From positions 1 to 64,000 of the forward strand of contig NZ_JARFVB010000016.1 of assembly GCF_029193885.1 (NCBI RefSeq): 64,000 nt of DNA, given 5' to 3'. The position numbers and the translations under genes are program-made. Below are positions 42,380 to 51,492 of the stretch, one piece after another (positions within the stretch are counted from its first letter, which is position 1; the number at the start of each line of letters is the position of its first letter). This stretch comes from Flagellimonas yonaguniensis (lineage in GTDB: Bacteria; Bacteroidota; Bacteroidia; Flavobacteriales; Flavobacteriaceae). The notes below the pieces were generated by a model. It was not told the origin of the DNA. It saw only the letters and a program-made list of their open reading frames with translations, and made no database searches.

Positions 42380-44020
42380 ATGAAAAGAAGAGATTTTGTA
42401 CAGTACGCCGGTATGGGTGCAGGGGCCATGATGATGCCCTCGCTTCTTATGGGGAACGATATTCCTGTGGAAGCACTGCTCGAACCGGGTATGGATACCG
42501 TACTTAAAAAGAAAATGGCCGATGTTGCCCTTAATACAGCAAAGTCCATGGGGGCTACCTATGCAGATGCCAGAATAGGAAGATATTTGAACCAATATGT
42601 CTTCACACGTGAGGATAAGGTTCAAAATGTAGTGAACACTGAATCGTTCGGAGTGGGGATTCGGGTAATTGCCAATGGTACCTGGGGATTTTCCTCTACC
42701 AATGATGTGACCGAGGACGGAATCAAAAAGGCGACACAGCATGCTGTTTCCATTGCCAAGGCCAATTCCAAGATTCAGAAGGAACCCGTTGTTTTGGCTC
42801 CGGTTCAGGGATATGGCGAGGTATCATGGAAAACACCACTGGAAAAAGACTTCAAGGAAGTGCCTATTTCCGAAAAAGTTGATTTATTGTTGAGTGCCAA
42901 CGCAGCAGCCATGGAAAATGGTGCCAATTTTGTGAATTCGGCCCTGTTTATGGTCAATGAGCAAAAATATTTTGCCTCTACCGATGGATCGTACATCGAT
43001 CAGGATGTACATCGTATCTGGCCCACCTTTAATGTTACTGCCATTGACCGGGAAGCCGGAAAGTTCAAGAGTCGTCAGGCATTGAGTGCTCCAATGGGCA
43101 TGGGGTATGAGTACATGGATGGTCTTGAATCCGAAAAATTGTCAGGTCCGGAAGGCATCAAACTATACAACAGAAGCTATGATATTGTGGAAGATGCCGC
43201 CATGGCTGCAAAACAAGCCAAGCAAAAACTGACTGCAAAATCCGTGGAAGCCGGAAAATACGATTTGGTACTTGAACCCAACCACCTTGGATTGACGATT
43301 CACGAATCCGTGGGGCATCCATTGGAGCTTGACCGAGTGCTGGGTTATGAGGCCAACTATGCTGGAACCAGTTTTGCCACTTTGGATAAATGGGAGTCAA
43401 AAGACTTCAATTATGGAAGTGATATTGTAAATCTGGTTGCCGATAAGACACAAGTTGGATCTTTGGGTGCCGTAGGTTATGATGATGAAGGTGTAAAAAC
43501 TAAAAAATGGGATTTGGTCAGGAACGGAACCTTGGTCAATTATCAAGCTATCCGCGATCAAGTTCACATGATCGATCAAAATGAATCCCATGGATGCTGT
43601 TATGCCCAAAGTTGGGAAGATGTACAGTTCCAGCGTATGCCCAATGTTTCCTTGGAGCCAGGTAAGGAAAAATATTCCTTGCAGGATATGATCAAGGATG
43701 TGGACAAAGGAATTTATATTCTGGGTCGTGGTTCATATTCCATTGACCAACAGCGTTACAACTTCCAGTTTGGTGGAACCTTGTTCTACGAAATCAAGGA
43801 TGGGGAGATCGTGGGTATGCTCGATGATGTAGCTTATCAATCCAACACACAGGAATTCTGGAATTCCTGTGTCAAGATTTGTGATAAGAACGACTATAGG
43901 TTGTTCGGTTCGTTCTTCGATGGAAAGGGACAGCCCTCTCAGGTAAGTGCCGTTTCCCATGGTAGTTCCACCTCAAGGTTCAACGGTGTCAATGTAATCA
44001 ATACAGGTAGGACCATTTAA
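42380..44020 (+). CDS. tldD: TldD-family metalloprotease with Tat-like N-terminus
   Basis: 546 residues. Catalytic subunit of the TldD/TldE heterodimer that degrades unfolded peptides and matures peptide products. The zinc motif HESVGH has His308, Glu309 and His313, with the downstream Cys-containing segment NESHGCCYAQSWE. The N-terminus MKRRDFVQYAGMGAG is a twin-arginine-type start, so export is possible, unusual compared with the cytoplasmic enzyme of Escherichia coli. The partner gene follows after 27 bases. Confidence 0.92.
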   Translation: MKRRDFVQYAGMGAGAMMMPSLLMGNDIPVEALLEPGMDTVLKKKMADVALNTAKSMGATYADARIGRYLNQYVFTREDKVQNVVNTESFGVGIRVIANGTWGFSSTNDVTEDGIKKATQHAVSIAKANSKIQKEPVVLAPVQGYGEVSWKTPLEKDFKEVPISEKVDLLLSANAAAMENGANFVNSALFMVNEQKYFASTDGSYIDQDVHRIWPTFNVTAIDREAGKFKSRQALSAPMGMGYEYMDGLESEKLSGPEGIKLYNRSYDIVEDAAMAAKQAKQKLTAKSVEAGKYDLVLEPNHLGLTIHESVGHPLELDRVLGYEANYAGTSFATLDKWESKDFNYGSDIVNLVADKTQVGSLGAVGYDDEGVKTKKWDLVRNGTLVNYQAIRDQVHMIDQNESHGCCYAQSWEDVQFQRMPNVSLEPGKEKYSLQDMIKDVDKGIYILGRGSYSIDQQRYNFQFGGTLFYEIKDGEIVGMLDDVAYQSNTQEFWNSCVKICDKNDYRLFGSFFDGKGQPSQVSAVSHGSSTSRFNGVNVINTGRTI

Positions 44021-44047
44021 GGTTTATTCAAATTAAATATTAAGACA

Positions 44048-45364
44048 ATGGCTATATATACAAGAGAAGAAGCAAAAAAGATTTTGGAAAAGGCATTGAG
44101 TTTTTCCAAGGCCGATGCCTGCGAGATAAACCTAAATGGAAGTAACAGCGGTAATATCCGATATGCTAGAAATACCGTGTCCACTGCAGGATATCGATCG
44201 ACCCAGAGTTTAGCGGTACAATCCAGCTTTGGTAAAAAAGTGGGTACTGCGACCATCGATGAATTTGATGATGCTTCATTGGAAAAGGTGGTGAGAAGAG
44301 CTGAGGAATTGGCCCAACTATCCCCTGAAAACCCTGAGTTTATGTCCCCTTTGGGACCGCAAACCTATGATGAATCCATCACTTATAAGGAATCCACCGC
44401 CAATGTGACACCGGAGTACAGGGCAGCGGTGGCCAATAAGAGTATCGTGCCAGCCGCCGCAAAAGATGTGACAGCAGCAGGTTTCTTGGACGATTCGGCA
44501 CAGTTTTCCGCCATGATCAATTCCAATGGACTGTTTGCCTATAACCAATCCACGGATGTAGACTTTACCGTGACCATGCGTACCAACGATGGAACGGGTT
44601 CAGGTTGGGTAACAAGGGATTACAACGATATTGACAAGTTTGATGCCGATGAAGCATCAAAAACAGCAATAGATAAAGCTGTGATGTCCAGAGAGGCACG
44701 TGCCATAGAGCCTGGCAAGTATACCGTGATTTTGGAACCCGCGGCATCAGTTGGTCTATTGAGAAATATGTTCGGTTCCCTCAATGCACGATCGGCGGAC
44801 GAGGGTAGGAGCTTCATGTCCGCAAAGGATGGTGGAACCAAGCTCGGACAAAAAATAGTTGATGAACGTGTCAATATTTGGTCCGATCCTTTACATCCGG
44901 ATGTCCCTACATCCACTTGGAATGGAGCAGGGCAGCCTTTGAAGAAAACCAGTTGGATAGAGAACGGGGTGGTCAAAAACTTGGCTTACAGTCGTTATTG
45001 GGCAGAGCAGAAAGGGGTAGACCCCGTTCCTTTCCCGAGCAATGCAATTATGGCTGGTGGTGATGAAAGCCTTGAGGATATGATCAAAGGCACCAAAAAA
45101 GGTATTTTGGTAACCCGTTTTTGGTACATCCGAAGCGTGGATCCACAGACTTTATTGTACACAGGCTTGACCAGGGATGGAACTTTCTATATTGAAAATG
45201 GACAAATCAAGTTCCCAGTGAAAAATTTCAGGTTCAACGAGAGCCCGATCATTATGTTGAACAATTTGGAGTCTCTTGGACAACAAGTGCGTGTCAACGG
45301 AAATTTAATACCGTACATGAAAGTTCGTGACTTTACGTTTACCAGTCTTTCGGACGCGGTATAA
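44048..45364 (+). CDS. pmbA: TldE/PmbA-family protease subunit
   Basis: 438 residues. Non-catalytic partner of TldD: no HExxxH motif. Conserved blocks are ICYARNTVST-like NIRYARNTVSTAG near 36-48, FMSAKDGGTKLGQKI near 257-271 and LVTRFWYIRSVDP near 354-366. It has no signal sequence, whereas TldD appears to have one, so either the Tat-like start of TldD is not a true signal or the pair is exported together. The operon ends at a terminator. Confidence 0.9.
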   Translation: MAIYTREEAKKILEKALSFSKADACEINLNGSNSGNIRYARNTVSTAGYRSTQSLAVQSSFGKKVGTATIDEFDDASLEKVVRRAEELAQLSPENPEFMSPLGPQTYDESITYKESTANVTPEYRAAVANKSIVPAAAKDVTAAGFLDDSAQFSAMINSNGLFAYNQSTDVDFTVTMRTNDGTGSGWVTRDYNDIDKFDADEASKTAIDKAVMSREARAIEPGKYTVILEPAASVGLLRNMFGSLNARSADEGRSFMSAKDGGTKLGQKIVDERVNIWSDPLHPDVPTSTWNGAGQPLKKTSWIENGVVKNLAYSRYWAEQKGVDPVPFPSNAIMAGGDESLEDMIKGTKKGILVTRFWYIRSVDPQTLLYTGLTRDGTFYIENGQIKFPVKNFRFNESPIIMLNNLESLGQQVRVNGNLIPYMKVRDFTFTSLSDAV

Positions 45365-45381
45365 AAACAGGAATTGAAACA

Positions 45382-45420
45382 AACTGGTGGTCAGCTAATC
45401 CCTAACCGCCAGTTTTTATT
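45382..45420 (+). terminator. Terminator after tldE
   Basis: AACTGGTGGT pairs with ACCGCCAGTT (one mismatch), followed by TTTATTTT. It separates the TldD/E pair from the following operon. Confidence 0.8.
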
Positions 45421-45448
45421 TTGGCAATGATTTTAGCCTACGACCCAA

Positions 45449-46075
45449 ATGGCATTGGATAACGAATTCTTTTTTACACGCTTACAGTACGAATCGGGAG
45501 ATTGGGATGTGGATCAGCGTATGCCCTCCAATCTGTTGAATTCCTTGGTGGAGTACACTACCTTGAAGGTGGATACCCAGGAAAAGATCATTGCCCTGGC
45601 CAGCGACGATATTTTTAGAAGTCCCTTCTGCTATATCTCGGGCCATAAATTGGTTCAGTTCAACAAAAAGGAACGGGAGAACTTTGAAAAATATGTCCGA
45701 AATGGTGGTTTTGTATTTGCCGATGACTGTAACCATGATATTGATGGGCTGTTCGCAAAATCCTTTGAACGCCAGATGGATGAAATATTTGGGGCTGGGG
45801 AACTGAAAAAAATACCCAATGACCACGAAATCTATACCATTTTCTTTGAGTTTGATGATGGTCCGCCCACCACATCGCAAGAGCTGAACGGTTGGGGCGA
45901 TGACCTGGTGCACGATTACCTCAAGGCCATTGTGATCGATGGAAGAATAGGGGTGCTCTATAGCAATAAGGACTATGGTTGTGAATGGGATTACGATTTT
46001 AGGAACAAACGCTGGTACAAAATTGACAATACCCGATTTGGGGTGAATATTGTGTTATATGCTTTAACCTCTTAA
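45449..46075 (+). CDS. DUF4159 domain protein
   Basis: 208 residues, first gene of the MoxR/DUF58 operon. FFFTRLQYESGDWDVDQRMP at the start, then RNGGFVFADDCNHDIDGLF, then YSNKDYGCEWDYD fit the DUF4159 family, a glutamine-amidotransferase-like fold without known catalysis. No signal peptide here, unlike longer relatives. The MoxR gene begins 10 bases later. Confidence 0.85.
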   Translation: MALDNEFFFTRLQYESGDWDVDQRMPSNLLNSLVEYTTLKVDTQEKIIALASDDIFRSPFCYISGHKLVQFNKKERENFEKYVRNGGFVFADDCNHDIDGLFAKSFERQMDEIFGAGELKKIPNDHEIYTIFFEFDDGPPTTSQELNGWGDDLVHDYLKAIVIDGRIGVLYSNKDYGCEWDYDFRNKRWYKIDNTRFGVNIVLYALTS

Positions 46076-46085
46076 TTGAACTAAT

Positions 46086-47090
46086 TTGGATAAAGAACTA
46101 CAACAAATTGCAAGTGAAGTAGAAGGGTTTTCGGAAAAACTGACCGCCCTCAAAAAGGAAATCGGTAAGGTCATTATAGGTCAAGAAGAGACCGTGTCCC
46201 AATTGCTCATCACATTTCTTGCAGGTGGGCACGCCTTGCTCGAAGGAGTCCCTGGACTTGCAAAGACCTTGATGATCAGAACGCTGTCGAATGCCATCGA
46301 TTTAAAATTTAAACGGATTCAGTTTACGCCGGATTTAATGCCGTCTGATATTATCGGAACTGAAATCCTAGAGGAGGACCACACAACAGGCAAGAAATTT
46401 TTCAAGTTCAACAAAGGGCCAATTTTCTCCAATATCATTTTGGCGGATGAGATCAATCGAACGCCACCCAAAACGCAGGCAGCCCTTTTGGAGGCCATGC
46501 AGGAGTTTGAAGTGACTTATGGGGACAAAACGTATTCCTTGGATAAACCTTTCTTCATCTTGGCCACACAAAACCCCATTGAACAATCGGGAACCTTTGT
46601 TTTGCCAGAAGCACAACAGGATAGGTTTCTCCTCTATATCAAAATAGGATATCCTACGGATGAGGAAGAAACCCAAATTTTGAAGGCCACTACGGGAACC
46701 AAAAAAGCCCAGCTAAACAAGGTATTGTCGGGAGTGGATATTGTGAGGTTGCAGCAGTTGGTCCGTGAGGTTTCCATTAGTGATGGACTCATTCAATATG
46801 TGAGTGATATTATCCGTGCCACCCGTCCAGATACTACTCAAGTGGACTATGTGAAACAATGGGTGGATTGGGGGGCAGGACCCCGTGCCGGTCAGGCGAT
46901 GATTTTGACCGCAAAGGCCAATGCGCTTTTGGAAGGCCGATTGGCCGTTACGCCAGAAGACTTGCAAACCGTAGCGCTGTCCGTACTTCGCCATAGGGTG
47001 CTAGTGAACTTTAGGGCGGATGCCGAAGGAATTACTTCTGATATAGTTACCCAAGAAATATTGAAAGCAGTACAATTAAGGAACAAATAA
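46086..47090 (+). CDS. MoxR-family AAA+ ATPase
   Basis: 334 residues. Walker A GVPGLAKT near 56-63, Walker B IILADEINRTPP near 117-128, sensor 1 FILATQNPIEQ near 155-165. MoxR ATPases act as chaperones for VWA-domain proteins coded next door. The start is probably TTG 46086 (reading MDKELQQIASEV): a stop codon lies just upstream and the first internal ATG would cut off the Walker A region. The stop TAA shares its last A with the ATG of the next gene. Confidence 0.93.
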   Translation: MDKELQQIASEVEGFSEKLTALKKEIGKVIIGQEETVSQLLITFLAGGHALLEGVPGLAKTLMIRTLSNAIDLKFKRIQFTPDLMPSDIIGTEILEEDHTTGKKFFKFNKGPIFSNIILADEINRTPPKTQAALLEAMQEFEVTYGDKTYSLDKPFFILATQNPIEQSGTFVLPEAQQDRFLLYIKIGYPTDEEETQILKATTGTKKAQLNKVLSGVDIVRLQQLVREVSISDGLIQYVSDIIRATRPDTTQVDYVKQWVDWGAGPRAGQAMILTAKANALLEGRLAVTPEDLQTVALSVLRHRVLVNFRADAEGITSDIVTQEILKAVQLRNK

Positions 47091-47989
47091 TGGCCTCTAG
47101 GGATTACCACGACCTTTTACAACCAGAAGTCATCAATACCGTATCGGGCCTTAACCTGATTTCACGTATTGTGGTGGAAGGCTATACCTCTGGTCTACAT
47201 CGGAGCAAAAGCGTGGGTCCTGGCATGGAATTCAGTCAATACCGAGGCTATGAACCTGGAGATGACCTACGGCTGCTCGATTGGAAGATGTTGGCACGCT
47301 CGGGGCGATATTACATCAAACAATCCGAGGTGGAAAGTCATGTTACCGTTAAGTTCATTGTGGATGCCAGCGCTTCCATGGAGCACGAGGAGAACGGTAT
47401 ATCCAAATTGGAATTTGCCCGTGTCATGGTGGCCTGTCTGTCTCACATGGCTCAAAAACAGGGTGATTTCGTTGGACTTTTTGCACTGAATGAAGATGAT
47501 TTTGTAAGCATTTACCCCAAAGCGGACCAGAAACATTTCAACCGTTTATTGTTGGAACTCTTGAAGATTTCCACCAAAGGAAAATGGCCCGAACTCGCTA
47601 TTGCCTCCCGAAGAATACAAAATAGGGGAGAAAAAGAGCTCGTATTTTTCCTTACCGACATGTACGAAGATGTTTCAGAGTTGTCCGATTTTGTGAAGAA
47701 CCTGAAAACTGCTAACAATGAAGTAGTGGTACTTCAGATTATGGCAGGAAAGGAAATGGATTTTGATTACAAAAAATCCGTTGTTTTTGAAGATTTGGAA
47801 ACTGGCGCCAAAGTAAAAGTGGACGTCAATAAGGCAAAAGAAACCTATTTGAAGGTTTTGGCAGAAAAAATAAAACAGACCAAAGAGCGGTTGCTTTTCC
47901 AAGGGGTCCATTATCATCTGTTCCGAATGGACGATGACCTTGGTAATGCCTTACAGCTCTTTTTAAAGGAACGAATACGATTGGTATAA
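47090..47989 (+). CDS. DUF58 domain protein
   Basis: 299 residues. DUF58 motif YRGYEPGDDLRLLDWKMLAR near 45-64 leads into a VWA-like domain whose metal-site motif is VDASASM (DxSxS) near 89-95. Partner of the MoxR ATPase; starts within the MoxR stop codon and ends one base before the next gene. Confidence 0.93.
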   Translation: MASRDYHDLLQPEVINTVSGLNLISRIVVEGYTSGLHRSKSVGPGMEFSQYRGYEPGDDLRLLDWKMLARSGRYYIKQSEVESHVTVKFIVDASASMEHEENGISKLEFARVMVACLSHMAQKQGDFVGLFALNEDDFVSIYPKADQKHFNRLLLELLKISTKGKWPELAIASRRIQNRGEKELVFFLTDMYEDVSELSDFVKNLKTANNEVVVLQIMAGKEMDFDYKKSVVFEDLETGAKVKVDVNKAKETYLKVLAEKIKQTKERLLFQGVHYHLFRMDDDLGNALQLFLKERIRLV

Positions 47990-49267
47990 ATGGTTTTTGC
48001 GAATCCATCATATCTCTGGGCACTTTTGGGACTTTTGGTTCCCTTGGCCATCCATTTATGGAGCAAAAAGGAAGCAAAGACCATAAAAATCGGAAGCATT
48101 CAATTACTGGATGAATCCAATTCCCGACAGTCCAGTAGCATCCAGTTGAACGAGTGGTTGTTGTTGTTGCTTCGGATGCTGATTATCGCCCTTATCGTAC
48201 TGTTGATGGCAGGTCCGCAATGGCGAACCAAAGGCGATGAGAAACAAATCACTTATTTGGTCGAGGCTTCTGTGGCCAACGACCCGTCCATCAGTGCGAT
48301 ATTGGATAGTTTACAAGAGGAATCCCCGGTTTTGCTGATGAAAAATGGTTTTCCAGCATGGGAATCAGATGTGGATTATAGTCGAAGCAAAGAGCAGCCC
48401 AACTATTGGCAATTGACACAGAAAATGGATTCCTTGCGTTCCGATAGTATTGTGGTGTTCACCAAGGCTTTGGCTAAAGGTTTTCGGTCCATGCGGCCCG
48501 CTACCCAAAAGAAAATCCATTGGGTGGTCATGGAACCTGACGAAACTCAGGATGTTCCCTTAATAGCTTTTAATCGTGAAGCTGGGATTGAATTGGTTTC
48601 AGCTTCAAGCAGTGGTAGAGTAACCAAAATCAATAAAAAAATAGTGAATGATGGCTTTGAGGTCGTTGCTAGCGGCGATAGTCTTCGTTTACTTTCCGAT
48701 GATACAAGAACAGTTCCATTGACTGGATTGGATACGCTTCATGTCAATATGTATGTGGAAGAAGGTTTTGAGCGGGAAGGAAATTATATCGAAGCATCCT
48801 TTAGGGCCTTGTCGACATTTTTAAAGCAGGAAATCATCATCCATAAAGAAGATAGATTGTCCAATGATGAAACACATCTGAATATTTGGTTGCACAATGA
48901 TTCGAACAATCACATGGTAGGTAAGTGGTTGGTCTATCAAGAAAACCCTTTGGCCAAACAGTTGATTGAATCGACAATCACAAAAAATATATTTCATCTC
49001 ACTTCAAGATTGAATCCAAAAAATACAGTGGAACAGCATTTACCCGAACAGTTATTGGATATCTTGGATTTGGACAGGGAATTAAATTCATTGGTACGTG
49101 AAGTTGATGGAAGACAATTGGATGAAACAGTACTCAAACCCAATTATGTAGAACCCAAACGGAAACGGGAAAGGGCGACCATGATTGATATATCTTTTTG
49201 GGTATTTTGTTTGCTCGCAGGCCTGATGATTGTGGAACGAATCATGGCAAACTATAAAAAACAATGA
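47990..49267 (+). CDS. BatA-type double-transmembrane protein
   Basis: 425 residues. The N-terminal pair of helices (PSYLWALLGLLVPLAIHLW; LLLLLRMLIIALIVLLMAG) with the IKIGSIQLLDESNSR loop is the BatA N-terminal domain. A large periplasmic segment follows and one helix near the C-terminus (DISFWVFCLLAGLMIVE). I find no intact VWA metal site. Its last 4 bases overlap the next gene. Confidence 0.85.
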   Translation: MVFANPSYLWALLGLLVPLAIHLWSKKEAKTIKIGSIQLLDESNSRQSSSIQLNEWLLLLLRMLIIALIVLLMAGPQWRTKGDEKQITYLVEASVANDPSISAILDSLQEESPVLLMKNGFPAWESDVDYSRSKEQPNYWQLTQKMDSLRSDSIVVFTKALAKGFRSMRPATQKKIHWVVMEPDETQDVPLIAFNREAGIELVSASSSGRVTKINKKIVNDGFEVVASGDSLRLLSDDTRTVPLTGLDTLHVNMYVEEGFEREGNYIEASFRALSTFLKQEIIIHKEDRLSNDETHLNIWLHNDSNNHMVGKWLVYQENPLAKQLIESTITKNIFHLTSRLNPKNTVEQHLPEQLLDILDLDRELNSLVREVDGRQLDETVLKPNYVEPKRKRERATMIDISFWVFCLLAGLMIVERIMANYKKQ

Positions 49268-51492
49268 TCGGAGCAGGGAATATAGAACGGTTTCAAAAGC
49301 GATGGCAGCAATCCAAATATATGGAAGGCTTGCTCTATGCCACAGGTTTTGGAGGTTTTGTGTACCTATTGACCCATCATGTGTTTTTTGGAATTCTTGG
49401 TTTGTTGGTGGCTGCTGGAATTGCTTTTTGGGTCTTAAGACCTTGGAAGATCAGTTCAAAAAATGCCGTGGCTTATATTGATGCCCATTTGCCACAGGCA
49501 GGGTATAGCAGCGGACTTTTATTGTCGCCGGCCCACGAACTATCCAGCCTGTCCAAATTACAGCAATATCGCGTAGCGGAGCAATTAGGTCCAGTGTTAC
49601 CCAAATTAAGCCCTCCCCACAAGTTATTGAGGGCAGCTCTTGTCATGTTTGGGTTGATTTTGTTGGGACTTGCCGTTAATTTTGCACTGGCCAATGTTAA
49701 TAAGCTATCTGAAAAAGAACCTTCAAATAAGGAGCAAATCACTTTTGCACCAAAAGACAGCCTACCCTCCACAACTGAATTTCCTGAACTGAAAGGGACG
49801 AACATCACCATTCAATACCCAAGGTACACTGGAAAATCAACATTGAACACCACGAGTCCCAATATTAGAGCAGTGCAGGGCTCCAGAATTATATGGAATT
49901 TGGAATTTGATGGGGATGTGCAAGAAGTGGAAATGGATTTGATGGGAGAACCTATTGATTTTATAAAAACCGATGGGTTGTATCGCTTGACCAAAACTTT
50001 GGAGGCATCCGGATTTTACAGTTTTACCTTTAAAGATAACGGCGGAAATGTTCATGTAAGTGACCTCTATTCCCTGGAAATGGTCACTGACGAACCTCCC
50101 ATGGTTCAAATTGAGGGATTGGACAATTACAGCTACTTCGCGTTCGATGATGATAAACGTTTGATGTTCAACGCCAATATTTCCGATGATTTTGGAATTG
50201 CGGATGCCTACATCATCGCTACGGTAAGTAAGGGATCGGGGGAATCGGTAAAGTTTCGGGAGGAGACCGTTCGTTTTGACCGGGGTATTCCCAAAGGGAA
50301 CAAGCAAATCCAATTGCAGCAGGCCTTGGATATGGATGCCCTGAAAATGGAACCGGGAGACGAGCTCTATTTTTACGTGGAGGCACTCGACCAAAGAACA
50401 CCAACTGCCAATATAGCTCGTAGTGAGACCTACTTTGCCGTGATCCGTGATACCATTACCGATGCGTTTGCCGTGGAAGGGAATTTGGGGGTGGATTTGA
50501 TGCCCGATTATTTTAGGAGCCAGCGCCAATTGATCATGGATACCGAAAAACTGATTGCAGACAAGCCAAATATTTCGGAGAAAGAATTTAAGTCCAGAAG
50601 CAACGAGTTGGGTTTTGACCAGAAACAATTACGCTTGAAGTACGGACAATTCATGGGTGATGAGACCGAAATGCAATCAGCACCTGGAGCAGTTTCACAC
50701 CACGAAGGTGAGGCTGAACATGATCATGAAGAAGGGGAGGAGGACTTGTTGGATGAGTACAGTCACAAACACGATAGTGAGAATGAGCATAATTTAGTGG
50801 AAGAGCACGGTCATGAAAATGAGGATCAGGAAGAAGAGGAAGACCCACTTCATGATTACCTACACAACCATTCAGACCCAGAAGAGTCGACTTTGTTCGA
50901 GAAATCACTGAAAGCAAAGCTTCGGGATGCCCTGAACATCATGTGGGATGCCGAATTGCAGTTGCGACTGTATGAACCCAAGAAATCAATGCCCTATCAA
51001 TACGATGCTCTAGAAATCATCCAGGACATAAAGAATAGTGCCCGAATCTATGTGCACCGTATTGGTTTTGACCCACCTCCCATTAAAGAGGAAAACAGAT
51101 TGAGCGGGAACATTGAGGATATAACCAATTTTGACAAGCAGGAGGAATACCCCTACGAAATGTCTTTTGCATCAACCAGAGAAGCAATACCAAGACTTGA
51201 ACAGCTGATTCAAGATAGGAAGGGATTTTCGGATGCCGATGGTGCACTTTTTGCAGATGCGGGAAACGAATTGGCACAAAAAGCCATTTCGCAACCATTG
51301 AAATATTTAAAAGTCTTACAGGGATTGCGTGACTTGGAAAAAGCGACCTATAGAACCAAGGAAAACTACAGGATGGTTCAGAAGAATCTTTTATCCGTAT
51401 TGCCCGAAATAGCCGACATTCCCATGAAGAAGACCGAGTATCAAGACGAGATCAATATGTTGTATTTGAAAGAATTGGAGGCTTATGAGTGA
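49264..51492 (+). CDS. DUF4175-like membrane protein with His/Glu-rich insert
   Basis: 742 residues. Two N-terminal helices near 27-60, a third near 120-140 (LVMFGLILLGLAVNFAL), then a long exposed region. It contains Ig-like blocks (TNITIQYPRYTGKS) and a coiled-coil C-terminus. Residues about 476-540 are an insert very rich in His, Glu and Asp (for example HHEGEAEHDHEEGEEDLLDE), which looks like a metal-binding or disordered segment. Overlaps the genes on both sides (4 and 8 bases). Confidence 0.8.
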   Translation: MIGAGNIERFQKRWQQSKYMEGLLYATGFGGFVYLLTHHVFFGILGLLVAAGIAFWVLRPWKISSKNAVAYIDAHLPQAGYSSGLLLSPAHELSSLSKLQQYRVAEQLGPVLPKLSPPHKLLRAALVMFGLILLGLAVNFALANVNKLSEKEPSNKEQITFAPKDSLPSTTEFPELKGTNITIQYPRYTGKSTLNTTSPNIRAVQGSRIIWNLEFDGDVQEVEMDLMGEPIDFIKTDGLYRLTKTLEASGFYSFTFKDNGGNVHVSDLYSLEMVTDEPPMVQIEGLDNYSYFAFDDDKRLMFNANISDDFGIADAYIIATVSKGSGESVKFREETVRFDRGIPKGNKQIQLQQALDMDALKMEPGDELYFYVEALDQRTPTANIARSETYFAVIRDTITDAFAVEGNLGVDLMPDYFRSQRQLIMDTEKLIADKPNISEKEFKSRSNELGFDQKQLRLKYGQFMGDETEMQSAPGAVSHHEGEAEHDHEEGEEDLLDEYSHKHDSENEHNLVEEHGHENEDQEEEEDPLHDYLHNHSDPEESTLFEKSLKAKLRDALNIMWDAELQLRLYEPKKSMPYQYDALEIIQDIKNSARIYVHRIGFDPPPIKEENRLSGNIEDITNFDKQEEYPYEMSFASTREAIPRLEQLIQDRKGFSDADGALFADAGNELAQKAISQPLKYLKVLQGLRDLEKATYRTKENYRMVQKNLLSVLPEIADIPMKKTEYQDEINMLYLKELEAYE

